The notes under the pieces are model-generated. The model ran no database searches. It worked only from the letters and a program-made list of their open reading frames with translations, and was not told where the DNA came from. 64,000 bases of DNA from Mucilaginibacter straminoryzae. GTDB taxonomy: Bacteria; Bacteroidota; Bacteroidia; Sphingobacteriales; Sphingobacteriaceae. A program made the position numbers and the translations under genes. The DNA is taken from positions 372,001-436,000 of the forward strand of contig NZ_JALJEJ010000004.1 of NCBI RefSeq assembly GCF_022953055.1, read 5' to 3'. Positions within the stretch are counted from its first letter, which is position 1, and every line of letters begins with the position of its first letter. This document shows, piece after piece, positions 7,087 through 15,864 of the stretch.

Positions 7087-10000
7087 ATGATGATTAAACC
7101 CAAGCACCTTGCTTTGCTGGCGCCCCTATGTTTTTCGCTGAGCGCGCGGTCGCAGCAAAATCCTTCATTCCAGATTTACAAAACTTACCATACCGCAACC
7201 GAGCTGCTCGACAAAGGCGAGTATGTGGCTGCGGCAGAACAGTTCAGGCAGGTAGAACATACCGGTTATAAGACCACTAAGCAGTCCCGGTTCGAATCTG
7301 AATTGACCCTGCTGAAAGAAAACGCGCAGTATTACGAAGCGTTTTGCGCATTGGAGTTAGGTAATGACGATGCAGAAAGCATGCTGCAGCGCTTCATAAA
7401 AGAGCATCCCGAAAATCCTTTAACCAAACTGGCTTACTTCCAGATCGGCCGTGCTTACTTTAAACGCGCCAATTATGCTGACGCGTTGCGCTGGTTCGAT
7501 AAAGTAAAAGCCGGTGACCTTAACGGACGCGAGAACACTGAATACAAATTCCGGAAGGGTTATGCCTATTTCGCTACCGGCGATATGAAAAACGCACAGC
7601 AGTTGTTTGGTGATGTGCGTAACACGCGCTCGCCGTATACCGAAGATGCGACTTACTACTTTGCCTACATCGCTTACCTGAACAAGGATTACCATATTGC
7701 GCTGGTTAACTTCGAGAAGCTAAAAAACTCTAAAAAATACGAGAACAGCTACCCATATTACATCTCTGCCGTTTACTTTTTAGATAAACGTTATGATGAT
7801 GTTTTAAGCTACGCGATTCCCATTCTGAACAGCACTCATCAGCAGAACGAAACAGAAATGCTGCGTATAGTAGCCGCTTCTTATTTCGCGAAGGCGGATT
7901 ATCCTAACGCGGAAAAATATTATAGCCGCTTCCAGAACCAGGATATGCGCAAAACGCAGAACACGCAGGACAGCTACCAGATGGGTTACGCTTTGTATAA
8001 AACAGGCAATTACCAACGTGCAGCTGTAGAACTGGAGAAACTGGTTGACGGTAACGACGTATATAGCCAGAATGGTAATTACACCCTCGGCGATGTATTC
8101 CTGAAACTGGGCAACAAGCAAAGTGCACGTAATGCCTACTTCGTAGCGTCTAAATTAAACTTCGACCGCCAGTTACAGGAAGACGCTTTGTACCAGTATG
8201 CCAAGCTTTCTTACGAATTGGATTTCAATACCCAGGCCTTAGAAGCTACCCGATTGTATCTGCGCAATTATCCGCGCAGCCGCCGGTTGGATGAGGTGAA
8301 GATCTTATTGGGCGAAGAACTATTGAACTCGCGCAACTACCGCGAGGCTGTAGAGATCCTTGAACCCATTGCCAATACTTCGGCTTCGGCTAAAACGGCT
8401 TACCAGAAAGTGACTTACTATCGCGGGTTGGAGTTTATCAACGAACGGGCATTCGAGAATGCTATCGGTATTTTTATCCGTTCGCTGAAATATCCGATGG
8501 ACGATAAAGTGACCGCCCTTACCACTTACTGGCAGGCAGAAGCCATGTACGAGGTGCGGAAATATGCCGAGTCTGTCCAAAAGTTCAAGGACTTTATGGA
8601 GATGCCAGCCGCTAAAGAAACCGATGTATATAACTATGCCAACTATGCTTTAGCTTACGCTGCATTCGGCGACGAAAACTATAAGACAGCAGCAAATTAC
8701 TTTGAGCGCTTTTTAAGCGGCGAAGAAAAAGACCGCAATACCATCAACGATGCCGTTACCCGTTTGGGCGACTGTTACTTTGTATTAAAAAGCTATCCGC
8801 AGGCGCTTAATTATTACAACCGTATTATTACCCAACAAAGCCCGGGACAGGATTATGCGCTGTTTCAACGCGGCATGATCCAGGGTTTGCAGGGGCAATT
8901 GGATACCAAGATCGCCACGCTGAATGATGTGATCAGCAAATACCCGAACTCAGATTTTGCTGACGATGCGGTTTTCGAAATCGCTTACACCTACTTCCTG
9001 AAAAACAATGGCGACGAGGCAAAAACACGCCTGCAAGCCATGATCAGCAAGTACCCGCATAGCAGTTATGTGCCACGTGCGCTGGTGACTATCGGCTTGG
9101 TAGATTATAATGCCAACCGGGACGACGATGCCGTTGCATCCTTCAAACAGGTGATCCAGCAATACCCGCAGACTGATGAAGCAAAACAATCCCTGAAACA
9201 GATCGAGAAGATCTATACCGATAAGGGTGATGCGCAAACCTTCATCAACTACGCCACCACTACCCCAATCGGAAATTATACTACCGCGCAGCAGGAAGAA
9301 ATCATGTCTACTGCGGCTAATAACCTTTACTTGAAAGGCGACTGGCAGGGAACGGTATCGGCAGTAAACGCTTACTATGATAAGTTCCCGAAACCGATCT
9401 ACGAGAAACAAATGCGTTTTATCCGCGCGCAGAGTTTGGTTAACCTGAACCGTGGTGACGAAGCCGTGCAAGATTATAACGTGATCCTGAACGACTGGAC
9501 CAGTGCATACACCGAGAAGTCGCTGATCAGCATGGCGAACTATTACCTGAAACAGAAGAAATATAACGAAGCGGTAGTGTTCCTGAAACGCTTGGAGACC
9601 AACTCGGAATATAAAGCTGATTACACCTACGCCATCAATAACCTGTTGCTGTCCTATTCAGAAATGGAATCGGCAGATGATGTGCTGAAATATGTAAAGC
9701 TGGTTCGCGAGAATGAGAAATCATCGGCTGAAGACAAATTCCGTACAGGTCTGTTTGCAGGTAAAGCCTATTTACTGAATGCAGATACAACAGCAGCTTT
9801 AAAAGAGTTAAACTATACCATTAACAATACCAAAACGGTTGCCGCTGCAGAAGCGAAGTACACCATCGCTTCTGTTGAATATGACCGCGGGCAATACAAG
9901 GCTTCGCAGAAAACATGTTTCGACCTGATCAACAAAATGCCGAACTACGATTACTGGTTAGCCAAAACCTTCATTTTGCTGGCCGATAATTACGTGGCGT

Positions 10001-10185
10001 TGAAAGATAACTTCCAGGCGAAAGCTACCCTGCAAAGCGTAATTCAGAATTATAAAGGTGACGACGATGTGTTACCTGCCGCACGCGAACGTTTGCAAAA
10101 ATTAGCACCGCCTATCCCGGACGGAAAAGCAAATACCGTGAATACAGACAGTACTGCTACGCAGCAAGAGAAAAAACAGGATTAA
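7087..10185 (+). CDS. Large periplasmic TPR protein, first gene of an Exb/TonB operon
   Basis: 1032 residues: signal peptide (residues 1-22, ..LSARSQQ), then tetratricopeptide-like repeats along almost the whole length, many of the YbgF/BamD subtype (A.Y..G.AYF....Y..A...F..). A short Thr/Asn/Gln-rich tail follows. TPR solenoids are protein-binding scaffolds; by comparison with Tol-Pal, where CpoB/YbgF is a TPR partner of TolA, it could be the periplasmic scaffold of this operon. The next gene begins 21 bp downstream and five more follow on the same strand. The exact role is unknown. Confidence 0.85.
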   Translation: MMIKPKHLALLAPLCFSLSARSQQNPSFQIYKTYHTATELLDKGEYVAAAEQFRQVEHTGYKTTKQSRFESELTLLKENAQYYEAFCALELGNDDAESMLQRFIKEHPENPLTKLAYFQIGRAYFKRANYADALRWFDKVKAGDLNGRENTEYKFRKGYAYFATGDMKNAQQLFGDVRNTRSPYTEDATYYFAYIAYLNKDYHIALVNFEKLKNSKKYENSYPYYISAVYFLDKRYDDVLSYAIPILNSTHQQNETEMLRIVAASYFAKADYPNAEKYYSRFQNQDMRKTQNTQDSYQMGYALYKTGNYQRAAVELEKLVDGNDVYSQNGNYTLGDVFLKLGNKQSARNAYFVASKLNFDRQLQEDALYQYAKLSYELDFNTQALEATRLYLRNYPRSRRLDEVKILLGEELLNSRNYREAVEILEPIANTSASAKTAYQKVTYYRGLEFINERAFENAIGIFIRSLKYPMDDKVTALTTYWQAEAMYEVRKYAESVQKFKDFMEMPAAKETDVYNYANYALAYAAFGDENYKTAANYFERFLSGEEKDRNTINDAVTRLGDCYFVLKSYPQALNYYNRIITQQSPGQDYALFQRGMIQGLQGQLDTKIATLNDVISKYPNSDFADDAVFEIAYTYFLKNNGDEAKTRLQAMISKYPHSSYVPRALVTIGLVDYNANRDDDAVASFKQVIQQYPQTDEAKQSLKQIEKIYTDKGDAQTFINYATTTPIGNYTTAQQEEIMSTAANNLYLKGDWQGTVSAVNAYYDKFPKPIYEKQMRFIRAQSLVNLNRGDEAVQDYNVILNDWTSAYTEKSLISMANYYLKQKKYNEAVVFLKRLETNSEYKADYTYAINNLLLSYSEMESADDVLKYVKLVRENEKSSAEDKFRTGLFAGKAYLLNADTTAALKELNYTINNTKTVAAAEAKYTIASVEYDRGQYKASQKTCFDLINKMPNYDYWLAKTFILLADNYVALKDNFQAKATLQSVIQNYKGDDDVLPAARERLQKLAPPIPDGKANTVNTDSTATQQEKKQD

Positions 10186-10206
10186 CACAGGCATTAGAAC
10201 ATCGAA

Positions 10207-12078
10207 ATGAAATTCAACTATATATTCAGCGTGCTTGCTTTAGGCTCAGTAGTTTATCTTTCTCCTGCTGATGCACAAACTACTAAGCAACAGCCCAAGA
10301 AAACTACTACCACTGCAAAGAAACAGGCGACAGTTAAACCTGCTGCCGTTAAACAGGCAGCAAAGCCAAAAACTACCGCTCAGAAACTGGGCGACTTAGC
10401 GGCTAAATCTGCCGCAAAGGATACCACAAAAAAAGGCGGTGCCAACACCCCTGCCAATCCGAATAATACTTCTACCCTTTCAGAAGAGGTAGTGGTTACT
10501 ACCAACTACAAACCGGTGCTGGCAGATGCGGTAAAGATCCGCCGCAACCCCGACCTGGAAGATAAAACACCATTCAAGGCGCCGTTAACATACAATCTTT
10601 TAGATAAGCGCTTAGAGCAGAACACCAACATCAAGCAGTTGGAAGCCATGAAGCTGCCAGCCGAGCGCGATTCCATGCTATACAACAATTATGTGAAGCT
10701 GGGTGTGGGTAACCTGAAATCGACCTTCGGCGAAGGCTATTTCAGCAATGGCCGTGATAATGCCTTACAAGTGGGCGCCTGGGTAAAACACTTTGGCCAG
10801 TCTGGCAGCGATGCTTACAAACAAAATCAAAGCAGCCAGGAAGTTGGTGTATTTGGCAAAGCTATCGGTACAGATAATACCCTGAGCGGACGCATCAGTT
10901 ATAACCGCAGAAACAATTATTTCTATGGTTACGCGCCGTTCACCACCACGCCTGTTCCCGATCTTAATCCGGCTAAACAACATTTCAATACGTTAAGCGC
11001 CGAAGGCGAACTAGCTAAAAACTACCGCGACACCGACCGTGTTTTCGATTATGCGCTTAAAGCAAAAGGTTACCTTTTCAGCAACGCGTTTAAAGCGCGC
11101 GAAAATAACGTACTGCTTACCGGTTTCATCAATCAAACTATTCGTCAATTCTATGCTGGCTTAAGCGGAACGGTAGACCTTACTTCGCAAAAAGATGTAA
11201 ACTATAGTTTAAACAACAGCCTGGTTCGGTTGAACCCTTACCTGAAGTTTCAGGGTGATAATTATAAGATTGACGCAGGTGTAAACTTCGTGTCCGAATT
11301 CGGCATGAAATCGCGCTTATCTTTATTCCCTGCGGCAAAACTCGAATTATCCCTGATCCCGAAATATATCCGCTTCTTTGCAGAGGTTAAGGGCGATGTC
11401 AATAAAACCTCTATCCGCAGCCTTACAGAAGACAACCCTTTCCTTGACCAGAATATCGCGATAAAGAACAGTGTGGATAAGCTGGATATTGCCGCAGGTT
11501 TAAAAGGAACCCTCGCACCTGGATTAGGGTTCAAAGCAGCCATTTACAGCAATAAGGTAAAAGATATGCCTTTGTTTGTAAGCAATTTCGATGCGCAGAA
11601 CAACAACCGTTTCCTGGTATTGTATGATAATGGCACCGCTACCATCAATGGGTTCCGCGGCGAACTGGACTTTAAAGCATCAGAAACGTTTGACCTGTTT
11701 GGTAAGGTAGACTTCCGCGATTACAAAATGAACTCGCAACTGGAAGCCTGGAACATGCCGGACTTTAACCTGACTGCCGGAACGATTATTAATATCACTG
11801 ATAAGCTTCGCCTGAATGGTTCGCTGTTGATCCGCGGACAGGCAAAAGATCTGCCGTATAACCAAAGTTCTGTACTTTCATTAAACGATCAGCGCAACGC
11901 TACACCTTACATTGTAAAGTCATTTGCCGATGTAAGTGCAGGCGCATCATACCAGATCAACAGGCAGTTTTCGGTATTTATTCAGGCTAATAACCTGCTA
12001 AATACTAATTATAGGCAATGGATGTTCTATCGTAACTACGGATTTAATATCTTTGGCGGTCTGGCTGTAGGGTTTTAA
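10207..12078 (+). CDS. TonB-dependent receptor-like barrel with TonB box but no visible plug
   Basis: 623 residues: signal peptide (about 1-23, ..SPADAQ), a long low-complexity Lys/Thr/Ala/Pro linker (24-90), then SEEVVVTTNY at 92-101, which looks like a TonB box, then directly a beta-barrel of alternating amphipathic strands ending ..FGGLAVGF. TonB receptors normally have a plug of about 130 residues between box and barrel; here only about 60 residues separate them and none of the usual plug motifs is seen. It is followed by its own ExbB/ExbD/TonB set, so it is probably the outer-membrane part of the same complex. Substrate or partner unknown. Confidence 0.78.
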   Translation: MKFNYIFSVLALGSVVYLSPADAQTTKQQPKKTTTTAKKQATVKPAAVKQAAKPKTTAQKLGDLAAKSAAKDTTKKGGANTPANPNNTSTLSEEVVVTTNYKPVLADAVKIRRNPDLEDKTPFKAPLTYNLLDKRLEQNTNIKQLEAMKLPAERDSMLYNNYVKLGVGNLKSTFGEGYFSNGRDNALQVGAWVKHFGQSGSDAYKQNQSSQEVGVFGKAIGTDNTLSGRISYNRRNNYFYGYAPFTTTPVPDLNPAKQHFNTLSAEGELAKNYRDTDRVFDYALKAKGYLFSNAFKARENNVLLTGFINQTIRQFYAGLSGTVDLTSQKDVNYSLNNSLVRLNPYLKFQGDNYKIDAGVNFVSEFGMKSRLSLFPAAKLELSLIPKYIRFFAEVKGDVNKTSIRSLTEDNPFLDQNIAIKNSVDKLDIAAGLKGTLAPGLGFKAAIYSNKVKDMPLFVSNFDAQNNNRFLVLYDNGTATINGFRGELDFKASETFDLFGKVDFRDYKMNSQLEAWNMPDFNLTAGTIINITDKLRLNGSLLIRGQAKDLPYNQSSVLSLNDQRNATPYIVKSFADVSAGASYQINRQFSVFIQANNLLNTNYRQWMFYRNYGFNIFGGLAVGF

Positions 12079-12107
12079 GCTTACAGTTTAACCACTTAGT
12101 AAAGAGG

Positions 12108-13475
12108 ATGGATTTAGCGAATTATGCAAGTGAACTGATTAAGCAGCACGGCGCACTTATTGTGCCGGGGCTTGGCTATTTTGCTCACGTACGCAGGAGC
12201 GCTTATTATGATGCCGAAACAGGCACCATCTATCCTCCTTATTTTGAAATTACGTTTGATCCGTTCCGTCGTGATGTTAATGATACCACGATGGCTGCGT
12301 ACATTACAGAGCGTAAAAATATTTCACTGGCATCTGCCAGCTATTTTTTAGATAAGTACATCAGCAAAATTAAGCTGCAGGCCGAAACAGAAGAGGTGGC
12401 TTTTGCAGACTTAGGCTACTTTTATTTAGATGCGCAGGCGAAGCTCGCTTTCCGTCCGTCGCAGATAGAAATGCGGCAGAACGCGTCTTTGTTCGGCTAT
12501 CAGCCTGTACAATTACAAAAAATAAAAGACCTGGGGCTGCCTGTAAAACCGCGCCCTGCTGTCGAGCCAATTTCTATCCCGCTGGAAGAAGAGCCTGTAG
12601 CAGAAGAGGCAACCGCGGAAACACTCAGCGAGCAGGATGATACATATCAGCCAACTGAAACGTCGGAACCTGCAATACAACATCCAACCGAAAAGGCTAA
12701 ACGGGAAACTATTGACGAGCAGGGCCCGGTACTGGTTACCAATGTAAAAGAAACTGTAGAAACGGAAAGTTGGGAAGAAAGCAGCTATCCGGCAGATGAA
12801 ACTACCGTTGACGAGAACGACGAAGGCAGCTATACCAGCAGCAACATGCGCTTCTGGGTTATCCTGAGCCTTGTAGTTATTTTAGCAACGGGCGGACTGA
12901 TCTGGTATTATAAATATCGTTTTGGTATAGCCGCATTCAATAAAAAAACGGCACAACCGGCAACAACGGTGCCCAAGCCTGCAACTACCCCGGCAGCAAC
13001 AACAGCTAAATTTGACACCGCAACACGACCGGCAGATACGGCTAACGCACTCAACAAAGCACCCGTAAAATCAGATAGCCTACAAGCTAACCCGGCGACA
13101 GCTACGAATGCAAATACGGCAGATCAAAACATGGCAGCTACTCCCGCAGTGGCGCCCGAAGCGCAGCCTGTAACCTCTGCCGCACCTTATCCGCCTGTTA
13201 AAGACCTGCCTAAAGGAAGCTGGCTTGTATTGGGTGGCCATTTCAAGAATTACGATAACGCGGTAAAGACGCTTGAGAAATACCGTAACTACGGCTATAA
13301 GCAGGCCAGGCTGATCGATTCAGTAAAACATACCGAATACTACATTTACCAGATTGTATTCGGCTACAGGAAAACCCGCCACGAGGCGGTTGTTGCGGTC
13401 AATGAAATATTGAACGAGCATAAGATTAAACCCGAATTGATATACGTACTACAATATAAACAGAAACAGAAATGA
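12108..13475 (+). CDS. HU-CCDC81-like plus SPOR domain inner-membrane protein
   Basis: 455 residues. Residues 1-125 match the pair of prokaryotic HU-CCDC81-like domains found in Bacteroidota (HGALIVPGLGYFAH; then FADLGYFYLDAQ). An acidic linker leads to one membrane helix at about 248-267, an Ala/Thr/Pro-rich periplasmic spacer, and a C-terminal SPOR domain (about 371-455, starting GSWLVLGGHFKNY), which in other proteins binds denuded septal peptidoglycan. So a cytoplasmic head is tied through the membrane to the cell wall. ATG at 12108 is preceded by an AAGAGG-like site. The stop overlaps the next start by 4 bp (ATGA), implying translational coupling. Confidence 0.85.
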   Translation: MDLANYASELIKQHGALIVPGLGYFAHVRRSAYYDAETGTIYPPYFEITFDPFRRDVNDTTMAAYITERKNISLASASYFLDKYISKIKLQAETEEVAFADLGYFYLDAQAKLAFRPSQIEMRQNASLFGYQPVQLQKIKDLGLPVKPRPAVEPISIPLEEEPVAEEATAETLSEQDDTYQPTETSEPAIQHPTEKAKRETIDEQGPVLVTNVKETVETESWEESSYPADETTVDENDEGSYTSSNMRFWVILSLVVILATGGLIWYYKYRFGIAAFNKKTAQPATTVPKPATTPAATTAKFDTATRPADTANALNKAPVKSDSLQANPATATNANTADQNMAATPAVAPEAQPVTSAAPYPPVKDLPKGSWLVLGGHFKNYDNAVKTLEKYRNYGYKQARLIDSVKHTEYYIYQIVFGYRKTRHEAVVAVNEILNEHKIKPELIYVLQYKQKQK

Positions 13476-14185
13476 TGCTTTTAGTGCAGATTGCAGATAC
13501 CGCTAAGCAGGTGGCAGATACAGTGAATCGCGCGGCGGCGCAAACAGCTGCTTTACCCCAACAGGACGATCTTCGCTTTGGCGACCTGTTAGTAAAGGGT
13601 GGCTGGGTGATGATCCCCATCGGTATTCTGGCAGTACTGGGATTGGTGATATTTTTTGAACGTTACTTTACCATTCGCAAGGCTGGTAAAAACGAATCTA
13701 ACCTGATGGTTCAGGTTCGAGAAAATATTTTAAACGGCAGGCTGGAATCGGCTGTTGCCATTTGCAAAAACAGCAATACCCCGCTTGGCCGTATGCTGCA
13801 AAAAGGTTTGTTACGCATTGGCCGCCCGATAAAAGAAATTGAAGGCGCTATTGAAAACGTTGGTAAACTGGAAGTAGCCAAACTTGAAAAGAATATCGGT
13901 ATTATCGGCATCGTAGCAGGTATCGCCCCTATGTTCGGGTTCCTGGGTACCATTGCCGGTGTAATCAAGATCTTCTATGATATTTCTAAAACAGATAATA
14001 TCAGCATGGGGGTAATCTCGGGCGGTTTGTACGTAAAGATGGTAACCTCTGCAGCCGGTTTGTTTGTAGGTATTGTGGCCTATGTTTGCTACCACATCCT
14101 GAACATGATGGTGGATAAAGTGATCCTGAAACTGGAGACCGATGCCATTGAATTTATTGACCTGTTAGAAGAGCCAAGCAAATGA
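13472..14185 (+). CDS. MotA/TolQ/ExbB proton channel protein
   Basis: 237 residues with three membrane segments: about 49-69, and a pair at about 147-175 and 189-215 around the conserved GIAPMFGFLGTIAGVI stretch typical of ExbB/TolQ. The family forms the pentameric proton channel that, with an ExbD dimer, powers TonB or TolA. Start and stop overlap both neighbours by 4 bp, so it is translated in strict coupling with the SPOR protein before it and ExbD after it. Sequence alone does not separate ExbB from TolQ. Confidence 0.92.
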   Translation: MMLLVQIADTAKQVADTVNRAAAQTAALPQQDDLRFGDLLVKGGWVMIPIGILAVLGLVIFFERYFTIRKAGKNESNLMVQVRENILNGRLESAVAICKNSNTPLGRMLQKGLLRIGRPIKEIEGAIENVGKLEVAKLEKNIGIIGIVAGIAPMFGFLGTIAGVIKIFYDISKTDNISMGVISGGLYVKMVTSAAGLFVGIVAYVCYHILNMMVDKVILKLETDAIEFIDLLEEPSK

Positions 14186-14580
14186 ACCTGAGAAAAAGAA
14201 ACAGTCGTGCGTCGGCAGAGGTGCATACCTCGGCTATGAATGATATCATGTTCTTTTTGCTGCTGTTCTTCCTGATCGCTTCTACCGTAACCAACCCCAA
14301 CGTGATTAAGCTGATGCTGCCGAAGTCATCCTCCGGGCAGTCGGTTTCAAAAAAAACCATAACGGTATCGGTTACCAAGGATCTGCGTTATTACGTAGAT
14401 AAGAAAGAAGTAAAAGAGACAGATCTGCCTGCAACGCTTGGAAGCTATAAAAACCTGGCAACAGATTTGACCATCGTATTGTATGTAGACCGTTCGGTAG
14501 CTATCCAGAATGTAGTACAGGTAATGGATACCGCGCAGAAATTGAACATTAAATTAGTACTGGCTACAGAGCCTAAATAA
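14182..14580 (+). CDS. ExbD/TolR biopolymer transport protein
   Basis: 132 residues: short basic cytoplasmic tail, one membrane helix at about 21-40 with the conserved proton-carrying aspartate (D21 in MNDIMFFLL), and a periplasmic domain ending ..KLNIKLVLATEPK as in ExbD. It partners the preceding channel protein and transmits proton motive force to a TonB/TolA-type protein. Overlaps the preceding gene by 4 bp and is 9 bp from the next. Confidence 0.93.
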   Translation: MNLRKRNSRASAEVHTSAMNDIMFFLLLFFLIASTVTNPNVIKLMLPKSSSGQSVSKKTITVSVTKDLRYYVDKKEVKETDLPATLGSYKNLATDLTIVLYVDRSVAIQNVVQVMDTAQKLNIKLVLATEPK

Positions 14581-14589
14581 ACCATCAGG

Positions 14590-15405
14590 ATGGATTATCG
14601 TAAAGAGGAAAATAACTATCCCAAAGCATTTGCTGCAACAGGTATTATCCTGGCAGTGGTAATTGCTTTAAGTTATTTCATCGTCTTTAAAATGCCGCCC
14701 AAAGAAGAGCAGGGCACCGGGGGTATCCTGGTAAATTACGGTACGGTAGACGAAGGTATGGGCAACGATTATACCAGTATGGAAGAACCGTCTGTAGCCG
14801 AAAAAGCTAACCATGTACGACCTGATAAGGTAACCAAAGCGCCACCGACGGAGCAACCTACCCCGGACGACAACAACAGCAAACAGGTAGTTACCCAGGA
14901 CAATGAAGATGCACCTGCGGTAGCCAGCAGCAAGAAGCCGACAGAAAATGTAAAGGCGCAGCAGGAAGTAACCAAAACTACCGCCAAACCCACCGTTAAC
15001 CAGAATGCGCTGTATAAAGGCGCTACGAATAACGGCACAGGCGCTGGGGATGGCACCGGTGATAAACCGGGCAACCAGGGTAAACCTACTGGGACTACGC
15101 TGACCAATAACTATAATGGCACGGGCTCTGGCAATGGTGGTAATCTGAATATGGGTCAGCGTAACTTTATCAGTCGCCCGCAGCCCAGCATCAGTAAAAC
15201 TGTAACCGGCACAGTAGTGATCGATATTATTGCAGATAAAGAGGGCAACATTACCTATGCGGCGGTGGGTCGTGGTACTACCGTATCAGACCCGGATGTG
15301 ATCCAAAGCTGTATCGATGCCGCAAAACGTGTTCGTGTAAATGCTTCAGACACCGCCCCGGACCAGCAACGCGGAACAATCGTCTATAAGCTTAAAGCGC
15401 AGTAG
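14590..15405 (+). CDS. TonB-type energy transducer
   Basis: 271 residues: one N-terminal membrane helix (about 15-35), a long Pro/Lys/Thr/Gly-rich periplasmic spacer containing GTGGILVNYGT near residue 42, and a C-terminal domain (about 195-271) with the TonB-like beta-alpha-beta pattern (GTVVIDIIADKEGNI; TVSDPDVIQSCIDAAKRVR). This is the usual partner of ExbB/ExbD in Bacteroidota and closes the operon that starts at 7087. The probable targets are the barrel encoded upstream or other TonB receptors. Confidence 0.9.
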   Translation: MDYRKEENNYPKAFAATGIILAVVIALSYFIVFKMPPKEEQGTGGILVNYGTVDEGMGNDYTSMEEPSVAEKANHVRPDKVTKAPPTEQPTPDDNNSKQVVTQDNEDAPAVASSKKPTENVKAQQEVTKTTAKPTVNQNALYKGATNNGTGAGDGTGDKPGNQGKPTGTTLTNNYNGTGSGNGGNLNMGQRNFISRPQPSISKTVTGTVVIDIIADKEGNITYAAVGRGTTVSDPDVIQSCIDAAKRVRVNASDTAPDQQRGTIVYKLKAQ

Positions 15406-15864
15406 ATTCACCCTGATGTACAAAAAATCTTAGTCATTGCTGGTGTAGCGTGGCAATCTGCCTTGCATTGACACTATTATGAGATCGCCACACTCCTTCG
15501 TCGTTCGCGATGACAAGGAGGTTTATGTAAAATAGTTGTCATTGCGAGCGAAGCGTGGCAATCTGCCTTGCAGACGCTCTTATTATAATCTCCGCATTCA
15601 TACGTCATTGCGCGGAGCACATCAGTGCGACAAAGCAATCTCCTCAATCAAATTAGGATTGCTTCGTCCCTCGCAATGACGCCTCGAGATTTTTACAACA
15701 GCTTGTTACTTCAATCTCCCCTAAGCGAGGAGAAATTTTCTGCTTTAGAAGATCCCTCACATTCGTTCGGGACGACAGTTTGATCATTGGTCCGCTGCTA
15801 TTTCCATTGCCACTCTTTACTTAAAATTGCTTCGTTCCTAGCAATGCTGTTTCTTTGTAGCGGA
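15406..15864. repeat. Intergenic region packed with dispersed TCATTGCGAG-type repeats
   Basis: No gene. At least five copies or fragments of one family lie here in both orientations: TCATTGC..GTGGCAATCTGCC near 15434 and 15538, TCATTGCGCGG.. near 15604, its inverse GATTGCTTCGTCCCTCGC near 15657, and TTGCTTCGTTCCTAGCAA near 15827. Near 15711 is another common element (CTCCCCTAAGCGAGGAG). The last fragment extends the folC reading frame upstream of its true ATG. Confidence 0.75.

Noticed and set aside
8950..9471. 173-codon minus-strand frame inside the TPR gene
   Set aside because: Antisense shadow of the repeat-rich TPR gene; no domain or start signal.
15787..15864. TTG-initiated N-terminal extension of folC
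   Set aside because: The extra codons are intergenic repeat sequence and the family begins at the downstream ATG.
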